Part shown: positions 1 to 8,908 of the stretch, piece after piece
How the letters are laid out: the number at the start of each line of letters is the position of its first letter
Position numbering within the stretch: position 1 is the first letter of the stretch
Source of the DNA: Prevotellaceae bacterium
GTDB lineage: Bacteria > Bacteroidota > Bacteroidia > Bacteroidales > Paludibacteraceae
Reading direction: 5' to 3'
Assembly (NCBI GenBank): GCA_031255055.1
Contig: JAIRTG010000109.1
Span: 1-22,271, forward strand
DNA length: 22,271 bases
The notes under the pieces: generated by a model
Database searches by the model: none
The model's input: only the letters and a program-made list of their open reading frames with translations
What the model was told of the DNA's origin: nothing
Position numbers and translations under genes: made by a program

Positions 1-133
1 TCACTAATCACTAATCACTAATCACTAATCACTAATCACTAATCACTAATCACTAATCACTAATCACTAATCACTAATCACTAATCACTAATCACTAATC
101 ACTAATCACTAAACACTAAACACTAATCACTAT
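1..133. repeat. Heptamer tandem repeat array (TCACTAA)
   Basis: Sixteen perfect head-to-tail copies of TCACTAA fill positions 1-112, followed by three degenerate copies (ACACTAA twice, then TCACTAT). The array touches the window edge and may continue to the left. Shorter runs of the same heptamer occur at 286-310 and, in both orientations, at 8648-8712, so it is a local repeat family. The perfect copies suggest recent slippage expansion. I see no reading frame or promoter in it. Confidence 0.95.
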
Positions 134-145
134 AAACACTGTCTT

Positions 146-310
146 ACGGGGCGTTGCGGGGCAGCGCCCCGCAGAGGGGGTAGCGGAAGACCGCGCAGCG
201 GGCTGTAGCGAGGGGGAGACTTCCCCCACCTAATATTCTTTCTCTTTCTCTTTCTTGAAGAAAAACCGCCGAAGGTGAACAAATGAATCACTAATCACTA
301 ACCACGAATC
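146..310 (+). repeat. Left arm of compound inverted repeat
   Basis: The arm has three parts in order. First is a GC-rich element (146-228) that can fold into small hairpins: GCGGGGC/GCCCCGC with a 3-nt loop at 156-172, and GGGGGA/TCCCCC near 212-227. Second is a pyrimidine tract of TTTCTC hexamers (about 234-256). Third are heptamer copies (286-310). The reverse complement of 8648-8817 carries the same three parts in the same order with high similarity, most obviously in the GC-rich part. It resembles a REP-type extragenic repeat. No coding potential is seen. Confidence 0.85.
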
Positions 311-437
311 AAGTTTTCGTCCGATTAATGATTAATTAATGCAGGAGTTAAGGCCGGTGTGGGATATTTGCACGTTGAATTTTTATATATCGTTCAACTC
401 CGGTAAATATATTATTGTAATCTTAAAAATACCATTT
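311..437 (+). other. Leader region upstream of the SusC gene
   Basis: This AT-rich stretch lies between the repeat arm and the SusC start codon. It must hold the operon promoter or leader if the operon is not read from further left, but I find no clean TTTG / TAnnTTTG promoter. TATTATTG at 410-417 and GATATTTG at 363-370 each differ from the -7 consensus at one position and lack a well-spaced -33 box. An in-frame upstream ATG at 339 would add 33 residues that do not look like a signal peptide, so I treat that part as untranslated. Confidence 0.4.
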
Positions 438-3400
438 ATGAACATTCGTTTATCGACAAAATTGAAAAAAAAGAGCGTCCGACACTTCACTCCGGTAGCC
501 CGACAAATGTGCCTCACGGCGCTGATTTGTATCGCAGGGTGGCAGACCGTCGGCGCACAAAGTACTAAAAAAATTAGCGGCAAAGTTGTTGACCAGACAG
601 GTCTGGCTGTTATCGGAGCAAGTATCGTGGCTGCCGGAAGTACTCTCGGAGCTATCACCGATTTAAACGGTAACTTCGCCATCGAAGTCCCTCCGAAAGC
701 GACGCTGACCGTCTCGTACATCGGGTTCCTGACCGAAAAGGTGAATACGGACGAAAAAAGTTTCTACGAAATCGTCCTGAGAGAAGACATCCGGAGCCTC
801 GAGGAGGTGATTGTTGTAGGCTACGGTACCCAAAAAAAAGGTTCGATAACCGGCTCTGTCGTTGCCGTAAGCAACAAAGAACTGGTGATGACCAAAAACC
901 AAAATGCACAAAATATGCTGACCGGTAAAGTGCCGGGGGTGCGCGTGATCCAGAAAACGTCGGAACCGGGCGAATTTAATAACCAGTTCGACATCCGCGG
1001 ATTCGGCGCTCCGCTGATTATTATCGACGGTATACCCCGAGGACAGGATGCTTTTGCTCGACTCTCGCCGGAAGAAATCGAAAATATATCGGTACTTAAA
1101 GACGCTTCGGCTGCCGTCTACGGCGTGAAAGCGGCAAACGGTGTGGTGCTCATCACGACGAAAAGAGGCGCAAAGGGTAAGAATAAAATCAACTATTCGA
1201 TGTTCTACGGCTTGCAGACGCCTTCAGACTTGTTGAAACCGGTGGGAGCGGTCGACAGAATGATGCTCTTTAATACCGTCACGATGCGTAATATCACCAA
1301 TCCGCAATTGACCTATACCGATGACCGAATTGACCTCTATCGTAACGGTACGCTGACGTCGAGCGACTGGTACGACGCCGTCCTGACGAATATCGCCGCC
1401 CAAAAACAACATAATTTCAGCTTCAGCGGAGGTAGCGATAAGGTCGATTACTTTGTAAATTTCGGCTACTCGCAGCAGGACGGCTTCTTTCGCAGCGGTG
1501 ACCTGAACTACGAACGGTTCAACCTGCGCTCTAATGTCAACGCCGAAATTACCGATAACCTGCGCGTATCGCTGAACGTGAACGGAATTATGGATAATAA
1601 ACACCGACCGCTGACCAATACGTTTGAAATTTACGGCTACTTGTGGCGTTCTATCCCGAACGACTACATCTATGCCAACAATAATCCCGATTATCTGCAA
1701 CGTTCTACCATCGTGCCAAACGTGGTGGCCATCAGCGACGCCGACCTGTCGGGATTTGTGAAAAATAACCGCAAAATGTTTCAGTCGCACGGTACGGTCA
1801 CCTACGATATTCCATACGTCAAGGGACTGCAACTGAAAGGACTCTATGCCTACGATATGACCCTGACCGATAACAGTACCTTCAGAAAAGAATATAACGT
1901 GTACGAATACGACGGCGCAACGGATGTCTATACCCCCTATATCGAAAATGCTTCCACCGACCTTGCTCGATCCTACGGCCTGGGACAAACACACCTGTGG
2001 CAGGTGTCGATCGGCTACGACAATACGTTTGCCGCCAAACACCACGTAAACGCGCTGCTGCTCTACGAAGAAAGTCACAGCGTCGGCGATAATCTCTACG
2101 CCTACCGTCAGTTCGACATCCCTATTCCGTACCTCTATGCGGGAAATACCCTGAATCAAATCGGTACGGCCAACGAGGGCGGCATCACCGACTACGTTGT
2201 CAAAGGTATTGTCGGACGGCTGAACTATGATTATGCCGGAAAGTACCTGGTCGAATTCAGTTTCCGTCGCGACGGTTCGTCCAAGTTTGCACCCGGAAAG
2301 CAATGGGGATTTTTCCCAGGCGGTTCGCTCGGCTGGCGTATGTCCGAAGAACCGTTTATTAAAAAGAGCCTGCCGTTCATCCAAAACCTGAAACTCAGAG
2401 GGTCATACGGCGTGCTGGGCGACGATGGCGCTATCGACTATCAGTGGGTCACCGGATACGACTATCCGCGTACGGTGAGTAATAACCGTCTCGGCAACGA
2501 CGGTTTCCCACCCGGATACATGTATGACGGCGTGATGATCAACGCCCTCGGATTCCGCGTAGCAGCCAATCCCAACATCACATGGTACACCTCCCGGACG
2601 GCCAATATCGGCCTCGATGCCGACGGCTATCACGGTCTGGTGGGTCTGTCGTTCGACGTCTTCCGACGCGATAGAGACGGACTGCTCGCCAATCGACTGG
2701 TATCGCTACCCGGTACTTTCGGCTCACAGATGCCGCAGGAAAACCTGAATAGCGACCGTACCAAAGGCTTTGAACTTGAATTGCGACACCGGAACAAAGC
2801 AGGCGATTTCGCCTACAGCATCGCCGCAAACCTCGCCATGACGCGCTCCATGATTATCTATGCCGAACGCGCCCCGTCGGGCAACTCGTACGAAAACTGG
2901 CGCAACAACAACACCAATCGCTACAACGATATCTGGTGGGGAAAAGGCGCCGCCGGACGCTACGAAAGTTACGATCAGATTGCCGATTCGCCGATAAACG
3001 TAGGGATAGACGTCCTGCCGGGCGATTACATCTACGAAGACTGGAACGGAGACGGCGTGATTGACGGCGGCGACGACCATCCAATCGGCACTATCTCCGA
3101 TGCGGCAAAGGCCAATCTGCACGACAAACGCAACTATCCCCTGATGAACTTCGGCTTGACGTTCAACGGAACATACAAAGGTTTCGATTGCAGTCTGCTC
3201 TTTCAGGGATCGGCCATGAGTAACGTCGCCTACGGCGAACAACTTGCTTCGCCGCTGATGTGGGGCGGAAACGCCGTCGATTTGCTGCTCGACCGGTGGC
3301 ATCCTGTCGACCCGTACCGCGACCCCTTCGACCCGAACAACGAGTGGATCAGCGGACGCTATCCATACGGCGGCAAAGCGCCCGACGCCAACTCTAAATT

Positions 3401-3635
3401 CGGTATGCAAAACGGAGCCTATCTCCGCCTGAAAACCATCGAACTGGGATACAACATCCCGTCGCAACTGCTCAAAAAAATCGGCTTCACCGGCGCAAGG
3501 CTGTATGTGAACGCCTACAACCTGTTTACCGTCACGGGCGTGAAGGGACTCGACCCCGAACGTCCCACCGAACTCTACGGACAGATGTATCCGTTGAATA
3601 AAACAATCAATTTCGGTTTGAACATAGAAATATAA
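438..3635 (+). CDS. SusC-like TonB-dependent outer-membrane glycan transporter
   Basis: This is a TonB-dependent transporter that imports oligosaccharides across the outer membrane, working with the SusD-like lipoprotein encoded next. I chose the ATG at 438 (1065 aa) because it gives a basic N-terminus and a hydrophobic stretch ending in VGAQ, a plausible signal peptide. Residues about 43-120 form a carboxypeptidase-regulatory-like domain (KISGKVVDQTGLAVIGASI, then GAITDLNGNFAI). The plug follows, with EEVIVVGYGTQKKG near residue 122 and the SusC signature around residues 193-245 (PLIIIDGIPRG, VLKDASAAVYGVKAANG, VLITTKRG). The remainder is the beta barrel, and length is normal for the family. 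There is no STN domain, so direct anti-sigma coupling is not expected. Only 21 nt separate it from the SusD gene, implying an operon. Substrate is not readable from the sequence; the downstream GH43 suggests an arabinose- or xylose-containing glycan. Confidence 0.95.
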   Translation: MNIRLSTKLKKKSVRHFTPVARQMCLTALICIAGWQTVGAQSTKKISGKVVDQTGLAVIGASIVAAGSTLGAITDLNGNFAIEVPPKATLTVSYIGFLTEKVNTDEKSFYEIVLREDIRSLEEVIVVGYGTQKKGSITGSVVAVSNKELVMTKNQNAQNMLTGKVPGVRVIQKTSEPGEFNNQFDIRGFGAPLIIIDGIPRGQDAFARLSPEEIENISVLKDASAAVYGVKAANGVVLITTKRGAKGKNKINYSMFYGLQTPSDLLKPVGAVDRMMLFNTVTMRNITNPQLTYTDDRIDLYRNGTLTSSDWYDAVLTNIAAQKQHNFSFSGGSDKVDYFVNFGYSQQDGFFRSGDLNYERFNLRSNVNAEITDNLRVSLNVNGIMDNKHRPLTNTFEIYGYLWRSIPNDYIYANNNPDYLQRSTIVPNVVAISDADLSGFVKNNRKMFQSHGTVTYDIPYVKGLQLKGLYAYDMTLTDNSTFRKEYNVYEYDGATDVYTPYIENASTDLARSYGLGQTHLWQVSIGYDNTFAAKHHVNALLLYEESHSVGDNLYAYRQFDIPIPYLYAGNTLNQIGTANEGGITDYVVKGIVGRLNYDYAGKYLVEFSFRRDGSSKFAPGKQWGFFPGGSLGWRMSEEPFIKKSLPFIQNLKLRGSYGVLGDDGAIDYQWVTGYDYPRTVSNNRLGNDGFPPGYMYDGVMINALGFRVAANPNITWYTSRTANIGLDADGYHGLVGLSFDVFRRDRDGLLANRLVSLPGTFGSQMPQENLNSDRTKGFELELRHRNKAGDFAYSIAANLAMTRSMIIYAERAPSGNSYENWRNNNTNRYNDIWWGKGAAGRYESYDQIADSPINVGIDVLPGDYIYEDWNGDGVIDGGDDHPIGTISDAAKANLHDKRNYPLMNFGLTFNGTYKGFDCSLLFQGSAMSNVAYGEQLASPLMWGGNAVDLLLDRWHPVDPYRDPFDPNNEWISGRYPYGGKAPDANSKFGMQNGAYLRLKTIELGYNIPSQLLKKIGFTGARLYVNAYNLFTVTGVKGLDPERPTELYGQMYPLNKTINFGLNIEI

Positions 3636-3656
3636 TAACAGCACAAAGCAACAGAT

Positions 3657-5711
3657 ATGAAAAAAGCAATATATATCATCACAGCAATAGCGGTCGCCGT
3701 CGGGATGGTTTCGTGTTTCGACTCACTCGACATACCGCCCAAAAACATCCTGACAAAAGACGACATTTACAGCGAAAACGGTATCCGAGCATACATGGCC
3801 GGATTATACAACCGTCTGCCGATGGAAGATTTCAATGTCACCGGCGGGCCGGACGATATGAAGAATGCACACGGAGGCTATTTTATGTGGAACAACATCT
3901 CGTGGCCGCAGCTTGCCACAGGCGAAAATGTACACGGAAACAACCCCGGCATGTACATACACACGACCGGCTACTGGTCGGAAGGCTATCAGATTATCCG
4001 CAACGTGAACGACCTGCTCAAGGACCTGCCCGATTACATCGGCGTGCTTTCGGAAGCCGAAAACTGGATTGCCGAAGCGCGTTTCATCCGCGCCTACACC
4101 TATTTCGCACTGGTGAAACGCTATGGCGGCGTACCGATTATCAAGGATGTGCAGTATCCGGTAGAGGGCGACCCGAGTTCGCTGTGGGTAGCCAGAGCGA
4201 GTTGCGAGGCATCGTACGACTTTATGCTCGAAGATCTGGACTACGCCATCGCCAACATGAGTACGGAGAAAGTGAGCGGTCGTGCCAACCGCTACGTAGC
4301 GGCAGCCTTCAAATCGCGGGTAGCGAATTTTGCGGGCGCCATTGCCCGCTACGGCGGCAATTTCACCTACACCGTCAACGATGTGATGTTACAGGGCATT
4401 CCGGCCGACCGCGCCAACGACTATTTCAAACAGGCCTACGATGCGGCAAAAGTGGTCGACGAAGGCGGATATGCGCTCTATCGGGAAGCGGGTACAAAAG
4501 ACAACGGCTTTGCCAACGTATTTGTCAGGGCCGACGACTCGCCCGAATCCATCTTCATCCGCCAATACCAGCAGGGCAGTTATGTACACAGTTTCGACTG
4601 TGTCTATTCACCCGCACGGATGGCTTCCACCTACGGCGGTCGCTACGGCGTGACGCTCGACTGGGTAGAGCTTTTTGAAGGCCTGCCCATCGATCCGACC
4701 ACCGGTCGGCTGAAAACCGTCGACGATTCCAACTATTATATAGTATACGATTCGCCTTACGCCCTTTTTGCCGGCGCCGAACCGCGTCTGAAAGGGTCGC
4801 TCATCCTGCCCGGCGACATCTTCAAGGGCGTACAACTGGATGTACGCAGAGGTGTCATCAAAGAAACCGTCGACCCGTCGGCCATGCCGATAACCAAATT
4901 CGTAACCGACGACGGAAATACGACTACCGCCTACGGAGGAGGATTTTTCCGCGCAAGCGTCGTGACGTCCACCGACCCGTACCTGATGCAACCGCCCTAC
5001 GAAACAGCGACAGGTGTGAAAATCAATCCGAACGGACTTGACGGCCCTGCCAACTCCAACGGAAGCGGCGATAACTACACCGGTCTCATGGGGCGCAAAT
5101 GGTTGAACCCCAATCTGACTCCTTCGACAACAACTCTGCACACATCCACCTCCACGTGGATCGACATTCGCTATGCCGAAGTATTGCTGAACAGGGCCGA
5201 AGCCGCCCTCGAACTGGCCCAAAACGGCGTGAACAATTATGCCGACACCGACATGCCGACCGACGCCTTCGACTGCATCAACAGGATCAGGGAGCGGGCA
5301 GGCGCCACGTTGCTCGTTTCGCCCGACGAACTGTCGCTCGGCGAAGCCCATACGAGGGGAAACGGCATCGGCGGTTTTGTGATGGCGCCCAATCGCGGGT
5401 TACAGCTTCTCCGCGTGGAGCGCTACAAGGAGTTGGCTTTCGAGCACAAACTGTACTGGGATTTGCGACGATGGTTCACCTTCGACAAGCAAATCTACGA
5501 CTATCGTCGACGCATGATCAATCCCTTCCTGTTTGCCAAAGACGCCACGCTGAACGAATACGGCAATCCCGAAGGGAAATACATCTACGACACCCGTGTA
5601 TGCGAGCGTGCAAACAACGCCTGCACCTTTGCCACAAGGTATTACTACGAAGCGATACCGGCAGGACAATTGAAAACAAATCCGTTACTCGAACAAAACG
5701 ATCAGTATTAA
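3657..5711 (+). CDS. SusD/RagB-family surface glycan-binding lipoprotein
   Basis: This is the surface lipoprotein that caps the SusC barrel and captures glycan. The 684-aa product starts with a lipoprotein signal peptide (MKKAIYIITAIAVAVGMVSC, lipid-anchored Cys20) followed by the usual SusD opening, LDIPPKNILTKDDIYS, with NGIRAYMAGLYNRL after it. Family hallmarks include AEARFIRAYTYFALVKRYGGVPII near residues 140-165, IRYAEVLLNRAEAALE in the middle, and VERYKELAFEHKLYWDLRRW near the C-terminus, which is typical of the SusD_RagB domain. It is somewhat long for a SusD, with loops around residues 400-490. It sits 21 nt after SusC and 18 nt before the DUF3823-like gene, so the genes are almost certainly co-transcribed. 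Confidence 0.95.
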   Translation: MKKAIYIITAIAVAVGMVSCFDSLDIPPKNILTKDDIYSENGIRAYMAGLYNRLPMEDFNVTGGPDDMKNAHGGYFMWNNISWPQLATGENVHGNNPGMYIHTTGYWSEGYQIIRNVNDLLKDLPDYIGVLSEAENWIAEARFIRAYTYFALVKRYGGVPIIKDVQYPVEGDPSSLWVARASCEASYDFMLEDLDYAIANMSTEKVSGRANRYVAAAFKSRVANFAGAIARYGGNFTYTVNDVMLQGIPADRANDYFKQAYDAAKVVDEGGYALYREAGTKDNGFANVFVRADDSPESIFIRQYQQGSYVHSFDCVYSPARMASTYGGRYGVTLDWVELFEGLPIDPTTGRLKTVDDSNYYIVYDSPYALFAGAEPRLKGSLILPGDIFKGVQLDVRRGVIKETVDPSAMPITKFVTDDGNTTTAYGGGFFRASVVTSTDPYLMQPPYETATGVKINPNGLDGPANSNGSGDNYTGLMGRKWLNPNLTPSTTTLHTSTSTWIDIRYAEVLLNRAEAALELAQNGVNNYADTDMPTDAFDCINRIRERAGATLLVSPDELSLGEAHTRGNGIGGFVMAPNRGLQLLRVERYKELAFEHKLYWDLRRWFTFDKQIYDYRRRMINPFLFAKDATLNEYGNPEGKYIYDTRVCERANNACTFATRYYYEAIPAGQLKTNPLLEQNDQY

Positions 5712-5729
5712 CAGAAAACAAGCATCAAA

Positions 5730-6461
5730 ATGAAACACCTATCAGGCATTATACTGTTGAGCATAGTCATGCTCTGCTGCCACTCCTGCGAAGTGGACAA
5801 CTACGACGGTCCCGACGCGCAGATTGCGGGACGAATCATCGACCACAACGGCAATTTGCTGCGTACCGAACCCGGCTCAAGCAACATGCGCATCCGGATG
5901 GACGAGCTTAGCTGGGCCAAAGGCGACACAAGCATAGCCGTTATCCCAAGATACCTGAACGTAAAAATCGACGGCACATACGTCAACACCAAAATCTTTT
6001 CGGGCACATACCGGATGTTGCCTGTCGAGGGCGCCTTCTATCCTTACGACGAGGACGAGGCCGACACCATCGACATAAAGGGAAGCGTCACAAAAGATTT
6101 CGTCGTGACGCCCTATCTGGATGTAAACTGGGTGGACGAGCCGCATTTGACAACCGACAGTTGTGTTGAGGCATCCGTCTGTTTTGTACGCAACGCCAAA
6201 GAAGGCGTCTTCATGCCCGACCTGCTGAATGCCCGACTCTGCATCTCGTCGAACCAATATGTGGGCAACAACAACTACTACACCGACATCATCAGCGGTG
6301 CGGTAGCGGTGACCAATGCGCAGGAGAACACAACGATTGTCTTGAAGTCCAAAAAGCTGAAATATTTCAACACCGACGTCTTCGTACGTGTGGGCGTATG
6401 CTGCGACGATGCCTACAAGAAATACAACTATACAACCATCATCAGGTTGCACATTCCATAA
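5730..6461 (+). CDS. DUF3823-like lipoprotein of the SusCD operon
   Basis: This 243-aa lipoprotein has a short hydrophobic signal ending in a cysteine-rich lipobox (VMLCCHSC, probable lipid-anchored Cys20). EVDNYDGPDAQIAGRIID follows, a start characteristic of the DUF3823 proteins often encoded after SusC/SusD in Bacteroidota. Residues about 28-115 look like a carboxypeptidase-regulatory-type beta sandwich (AGRIIDHNGNLL, then IFSGTYRMLPVEGAFYPY). Residues about 125-243 form the second beta-rich half, opening with VTPYLDVNW. The molecular function is not established; position and lipidation suggest a surface glycan-binding protein or accessory to SusCD, which is inference. It is 18 nt from SusD. 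A strong hairpin separates it from the GH43 gene. Confidence 0.8.
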   Translation: MKHLSGIILLSIVMLCCHSCEVDNYDGPDAQIAGRIIDHNGNLLRTEPGSSNMRIRMDELSWAKGDTSIAVIPRYLNVKIDGTYVNTKIFSGTYRMLPVEGAFYPYDEDEADTIDIKGSVTKDFVVTPYLDVNWVDEPHLTTDSCVEASVCFVRNAKEGVFMPDLLNARLCISSNQYVGNNNYYTDIISGAVAVTNAQENTTIVLKSKKLKYFNTDVFVRVGVCCDDAYKKYNYTTIIRLHIP

Positions 6462-6468
6462 TAAACAT

Positions 6469-6497
6469 CCCCGAATAGTCCGGCGGGCTATTCGGGG
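6469..6497 (+). other. Intercistronic hairpin before the GH43 gene
   Basis: A perfect 10-bp stem, CCCCGAATAG (6469-6478) with CTATTCGGGG (6488-6497), has a 9-nt loop. It starts 7 nt after the stop of the upstream lipoprotein gene. No T-run follows, so it is not a standard intrinsic terminator. It may stabilise the 3' end of the susCD message or lower expression of the GH43 gene, which starts 40 nt later. Confidence 0.7.
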
Positions 6498-6536
6498 GAC
6501 ATTCATCACCGGACAAATCAATAAATATCCCAACGT

Positions 6537-8651
6537 ATGAACAACTATTTTATACCCTGTCTATTCGGCGTTCTGTTCTCGACGGTTATGTCGGCGCAGG
6601 AGATGGCCGAGAATCCTTTTATCCGTGTTGACGCCGACGGCGAAGTCATCTACACAGCCGATCCATCGGCGCATGTATGGGCCGACGGCCGATTGTATGT
6701 ATATCCCTCGCACGACATTGCGCCGCCCAGAAGCTGCGATTTGATGGACAAATACCATGTCTTTTCGACCGACGACATGGTGACGTGGATCGACCACGGT
6801 CAGATACTCGAAGCGACTCAAGTACCTTGGGGAAGGCCCGAAGGCGGATTCATGTGGGCGCCCGACTGCGCTTACAAGGATGGAACGTATTACTTCTACT
6901 TCCCGCATCCGAGCGATACCGACTGGAACAACTCGTGGAAAATAGGCATTGCGATCAGCAGCGAGCCGGCCGCCGACTTCACCGTACAAGGCTATCTCGA
7001 CCTGCCCGGCGATCAGCACGCCATGATTGACCCCACCGTCTTTGTCGACGACGACGGACAGGCCTATTTCTACTATGGCGGTGGCGGCAAGTGCATGGCC
7101 GGAAAGCTAAAAGACAATATGACCGAACTCGAAGACGGGCTGACGCAGATGACCGGCTTACAAGATTTCCACGAGGCAGCATGGGTACACAAGTACAACG
7201 GCGTCTACTACCTGTCGTATGCCGACAATTACACGAACGGCTACACCAAAAACCGTCTACAGTACGCAACCGGTCCCACACCGCTGGGACCATGGACATC
7301 ACGCGGCGTATACCTCGGCGGGACAACCGAGGGCACCAATCACGGTTCCATTGTGGAATACAAAGGGCAATGGTATGCCTTCTACCACAACAACGTCCTC
7401 TCTGCCGGCCTGGACTACAAGGGAGCGGCCCGTTCCATCTGCGTAGACAGGCTCTATTATGACGACGACGGCGCCATCCGGCGTGTCTATCAGACCGGAA
7501 TGAGTGCGCCCGACCCCGTCATCGGCGTCAAGAACGTACCCAACACCTTTTTGGCCGAGAACTACACCACCGGCGGCGAAGGGATTACATATCACGACAG
7601 CGACGATGTAAACGAGGGAGAGATATACCGTCACGACGGTGTGGACATTGAGCCGTGTTCGGACGGCAACGCCAACATCTTCGGCATAGTGGCGGGCGAA
7701 TGGCTCGACTATCAGTTGAACGTCCCCGCCACTGCGGACTACCGATTGGAATTTCGCATGTCATCGCCTCGGGGCAACGGCAGGTTTCACGTAGAGGTCG
7801 ACGGGACGGACAAGACGGGCAGCATCGGTATTCCCGCCACCGGTGGTTATCAGACATGGACGACCTTCTCGGTATCGGACATTCCCTTGACACAAGGTGT
7901 ACACACATTTCGTTTTGTGATGGAAGAGGCGGGATTCAACTTTGCCGGCTTTGTGGTCAGCTTTGCGCGGCCCGACATACCGGTAGGCAAGCAAATCACC
8001 ATCAAAAACGGAGCGAACTACCTCACCTTCGACGCCCAAAATCAGCTTATATGTAACAGTCCGACGCTCACGTCCGACTGCATATTCACCGTCGAGCAGA
8101 ACGATCGTTTCATTGAGTTGAAGGCGGCAAACGGCAAGTACGTTTCGACAACATCGCTAAAAAACCCGATGACGCTGTCCGACGGCAATCGGACGGCGAC
8201 TACCAAATTTCTATGGCACAATCTGCAGCACAACGGCAACCTGTTTGGACTGAAGAGTCTCCGGACGAATGCCGTTGTATGTTCCGAAAACGGCACAAAG
8301 CCGATGAATTGCAACCGGTACGACTTTGGCGGATGGGAGAAATTCACATGGGCCGAGCACATAGCTTCATCGCACACCGGGCTGCAGTCGGACAGTATTT
8401 TATTGGAGGTCTATCCATCGCCGGTTATACGTGATGCGTTTGTGACGGTCAGGTTTATGGCGGCTGACGACGCGCCGGCATCAATACAACTAATCGACAT
8501 GCAGGGCAACATCTGTCGGACGGTACTCTTATCCGGCGCTATCGGCAATCGCACGACGCAGCTCTCCACAGACGATCTCACAAGCGGTCTCTACCTGTTG
8601 CGCGTCATCACCGCCGGTTTCTCAGCAACAAAAAAGCTGACGATTATTTAG
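6537..8651 (+). CDS. GH43 glycosidase with CBM6, beta-trefoil-like domain and T9SS sorting tail
   Basis: This is a secreted 704-aa glycoside hydrolase of family 43 (arabinofuranosidase / beta-xylosidase / arabinanase group). A signal peptide ends at about VMSA/QE (residue 20). The five-bladed propeller spans about residues 26-330. The three expected acidic residues are visible: base Asp42 (TADPSAHVW), pKa-modulating Asp165 (MIDPTVF) and acid Glu213 (FHEAAW). Residues about 335-480 match a CBM6-type module (FLAENYTTGGEGI, GEWLDYQLNVPATADYRLEF, HTFRFVMEEAGFNFAGFVV). Residues about 482-615 look like a fascin-type or ricin-type beta-trefoil (GANYLTFDAQNQLI, FIELKAANGKYVS). The last 80 residues are a T9SS type A sorting domain (VYPSPV ... 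IQLIDMQGN ... LTSGLYLLRVIT). The product should therefore be exported by type IX secretion, not anchored as a lipoprotein. The stop codon lies inside the heptamer repeat. Confidence 0.9.
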   Translation: MNNYFIPCLFGVLFSTVMSAQEMAENPFIRVDADGEVIYTADPSAHVWADGRLYVYPSHDIAPPRSCDLMDKYHVFSTDDMVTWIDHGQILEATQVPWGRPEGGFMWAPDCAYKDGTYYFYFPHPSDTDWNNSWKIGIAISSEPAADFTVQGYLDLPGDQHAMIDPTVFVDDDGQAYFYYGGGGKCMAGKLKDNMTELEDGLTQMTGLQDFHEAAWVHKYNGVYYLSYADNYTNGYTKNRLQYATGPTPLGPWTSRGVYLGGTTEGTNHGSIVEYKGQWYAFYHNNVLSAGLDYKGAARSICVDRLYYDDDGAIRRVYQTGMSAPDPVIGVKNVPNTFLAENYTTGGEGITYHDSDDVNEGEIYRHDGVDIEPCSDGNANIFGIVAGEWLDYQLNVPATADYRLEFRMSSPRGNGRFHVEVDGTDKTGSIGIPATGGYQTWTTFSVSDIPLTQGVHTFRFVMEEAGFNFAGFVVSFARPDIPVGKQITIKNGANYLTFDAQNQLICNSPTLTSDCIFTVEQNDRFIELKAANGKYVSTTSLKNPMTLSDGNRTATTKFLWHNLQHNGNLFGLKSLRTNAVVCSENGTKPMNCNRYDFGGWEKFTWAEHIASSHTGLQSDSILLEVYPSPVIRDAFVTVRFMAADDAPASIQLIDMQGNICRTVLLSGAIGNRTTQLSTDDLTSGLYLLRVITAGFSATKKLTII

Positions 8652-8817
8652 TGATTAGTGGTTAGTGATTAAACACGACGAACGGCATTAATCACTAAAC
8701 ATTAAATACTAAGAAGAGAACGAGAATTAGGGGGGGGGAAGTCTCCCCCTCGCTTCAGCCCGCCGTAGGCGGTCTTCCGCTACCCCCTCTGCGGGGCTCT
8801 GCCCCGCAACGCCCCGT
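8648..8817 (-). repeat. Right arm of compound inverted repeat
   Basis: Read on the - strand this arm repeats the left arm in order: the GC-rich element (8817 down to about 8731), the pyrimidine tract (purine-rich on +, 8710-8728) and heptamer copies (8712-8648). The GC-rich part matches 146-228 almost base for base, apart from an indel near the GCGCAGCGGGC segment. The arm begins inside the GH43 stop codon. Confidence 0.85.
8662..8698 (+). other. Hairpin formed by opposed heptamer repeats after the GH43 gene
   Basis: TTAGTGATTAA (8662-8672) and TTAATCACTAA (8688-8698) form a perfect 11-bp stem with a 15-nt loop, starting 11 nt after the GH43 stop. There is no clear T-run, so termination is possible but unproven. 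Confidence 0.65.
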
Positions 8818-8908
8818 GCTCCCCTCGCAATACTCCATTCCGACGCCCCGTTCCAGTACTCCATGACACCCCCGTGCCGACGCAGCCCCGTGGGACTCCC
8901 GCCCTTTC
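8818..8908. other. GC-rich non-coding tract with a degenerate direct repeat
   Basis: This cytosine-rich stretch carries two related segments, TACTCCATTCCGACGCCCCG (8831-8850) and TACTCCATGACACCCCCGTG (8857-8876). I see no gene, promoter or RNA in it. It looks like decayed repeat sequence continuing from the GC-rich element. Confidence 0.4.

Noticed and set aside
1..133. CRISPR array
   Set aside because: The units are 7 bp and directly abutting, with no unique spacers, so this is a simple tandem repeat.
339..437. N-terminal extension of SusC from the ATG at 339
   Set aside because: The extra 33 residues contain charged and aromatic residues with no signal-peptide pattern, while the ATG at 438 gives a normal basic and hydrophobic export signal.
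1224..2384. Long - strand frame of 386 codons antisense to the SusC gene
   Set aside because: It lies entirely within a strongly supported SusC gene, shows no domain or signal peptide, and is explained by GC-rich codons. The same applies to the - strand frames at 2724-3644 and 4608-5351 and the + strand frame at 5099-5911.
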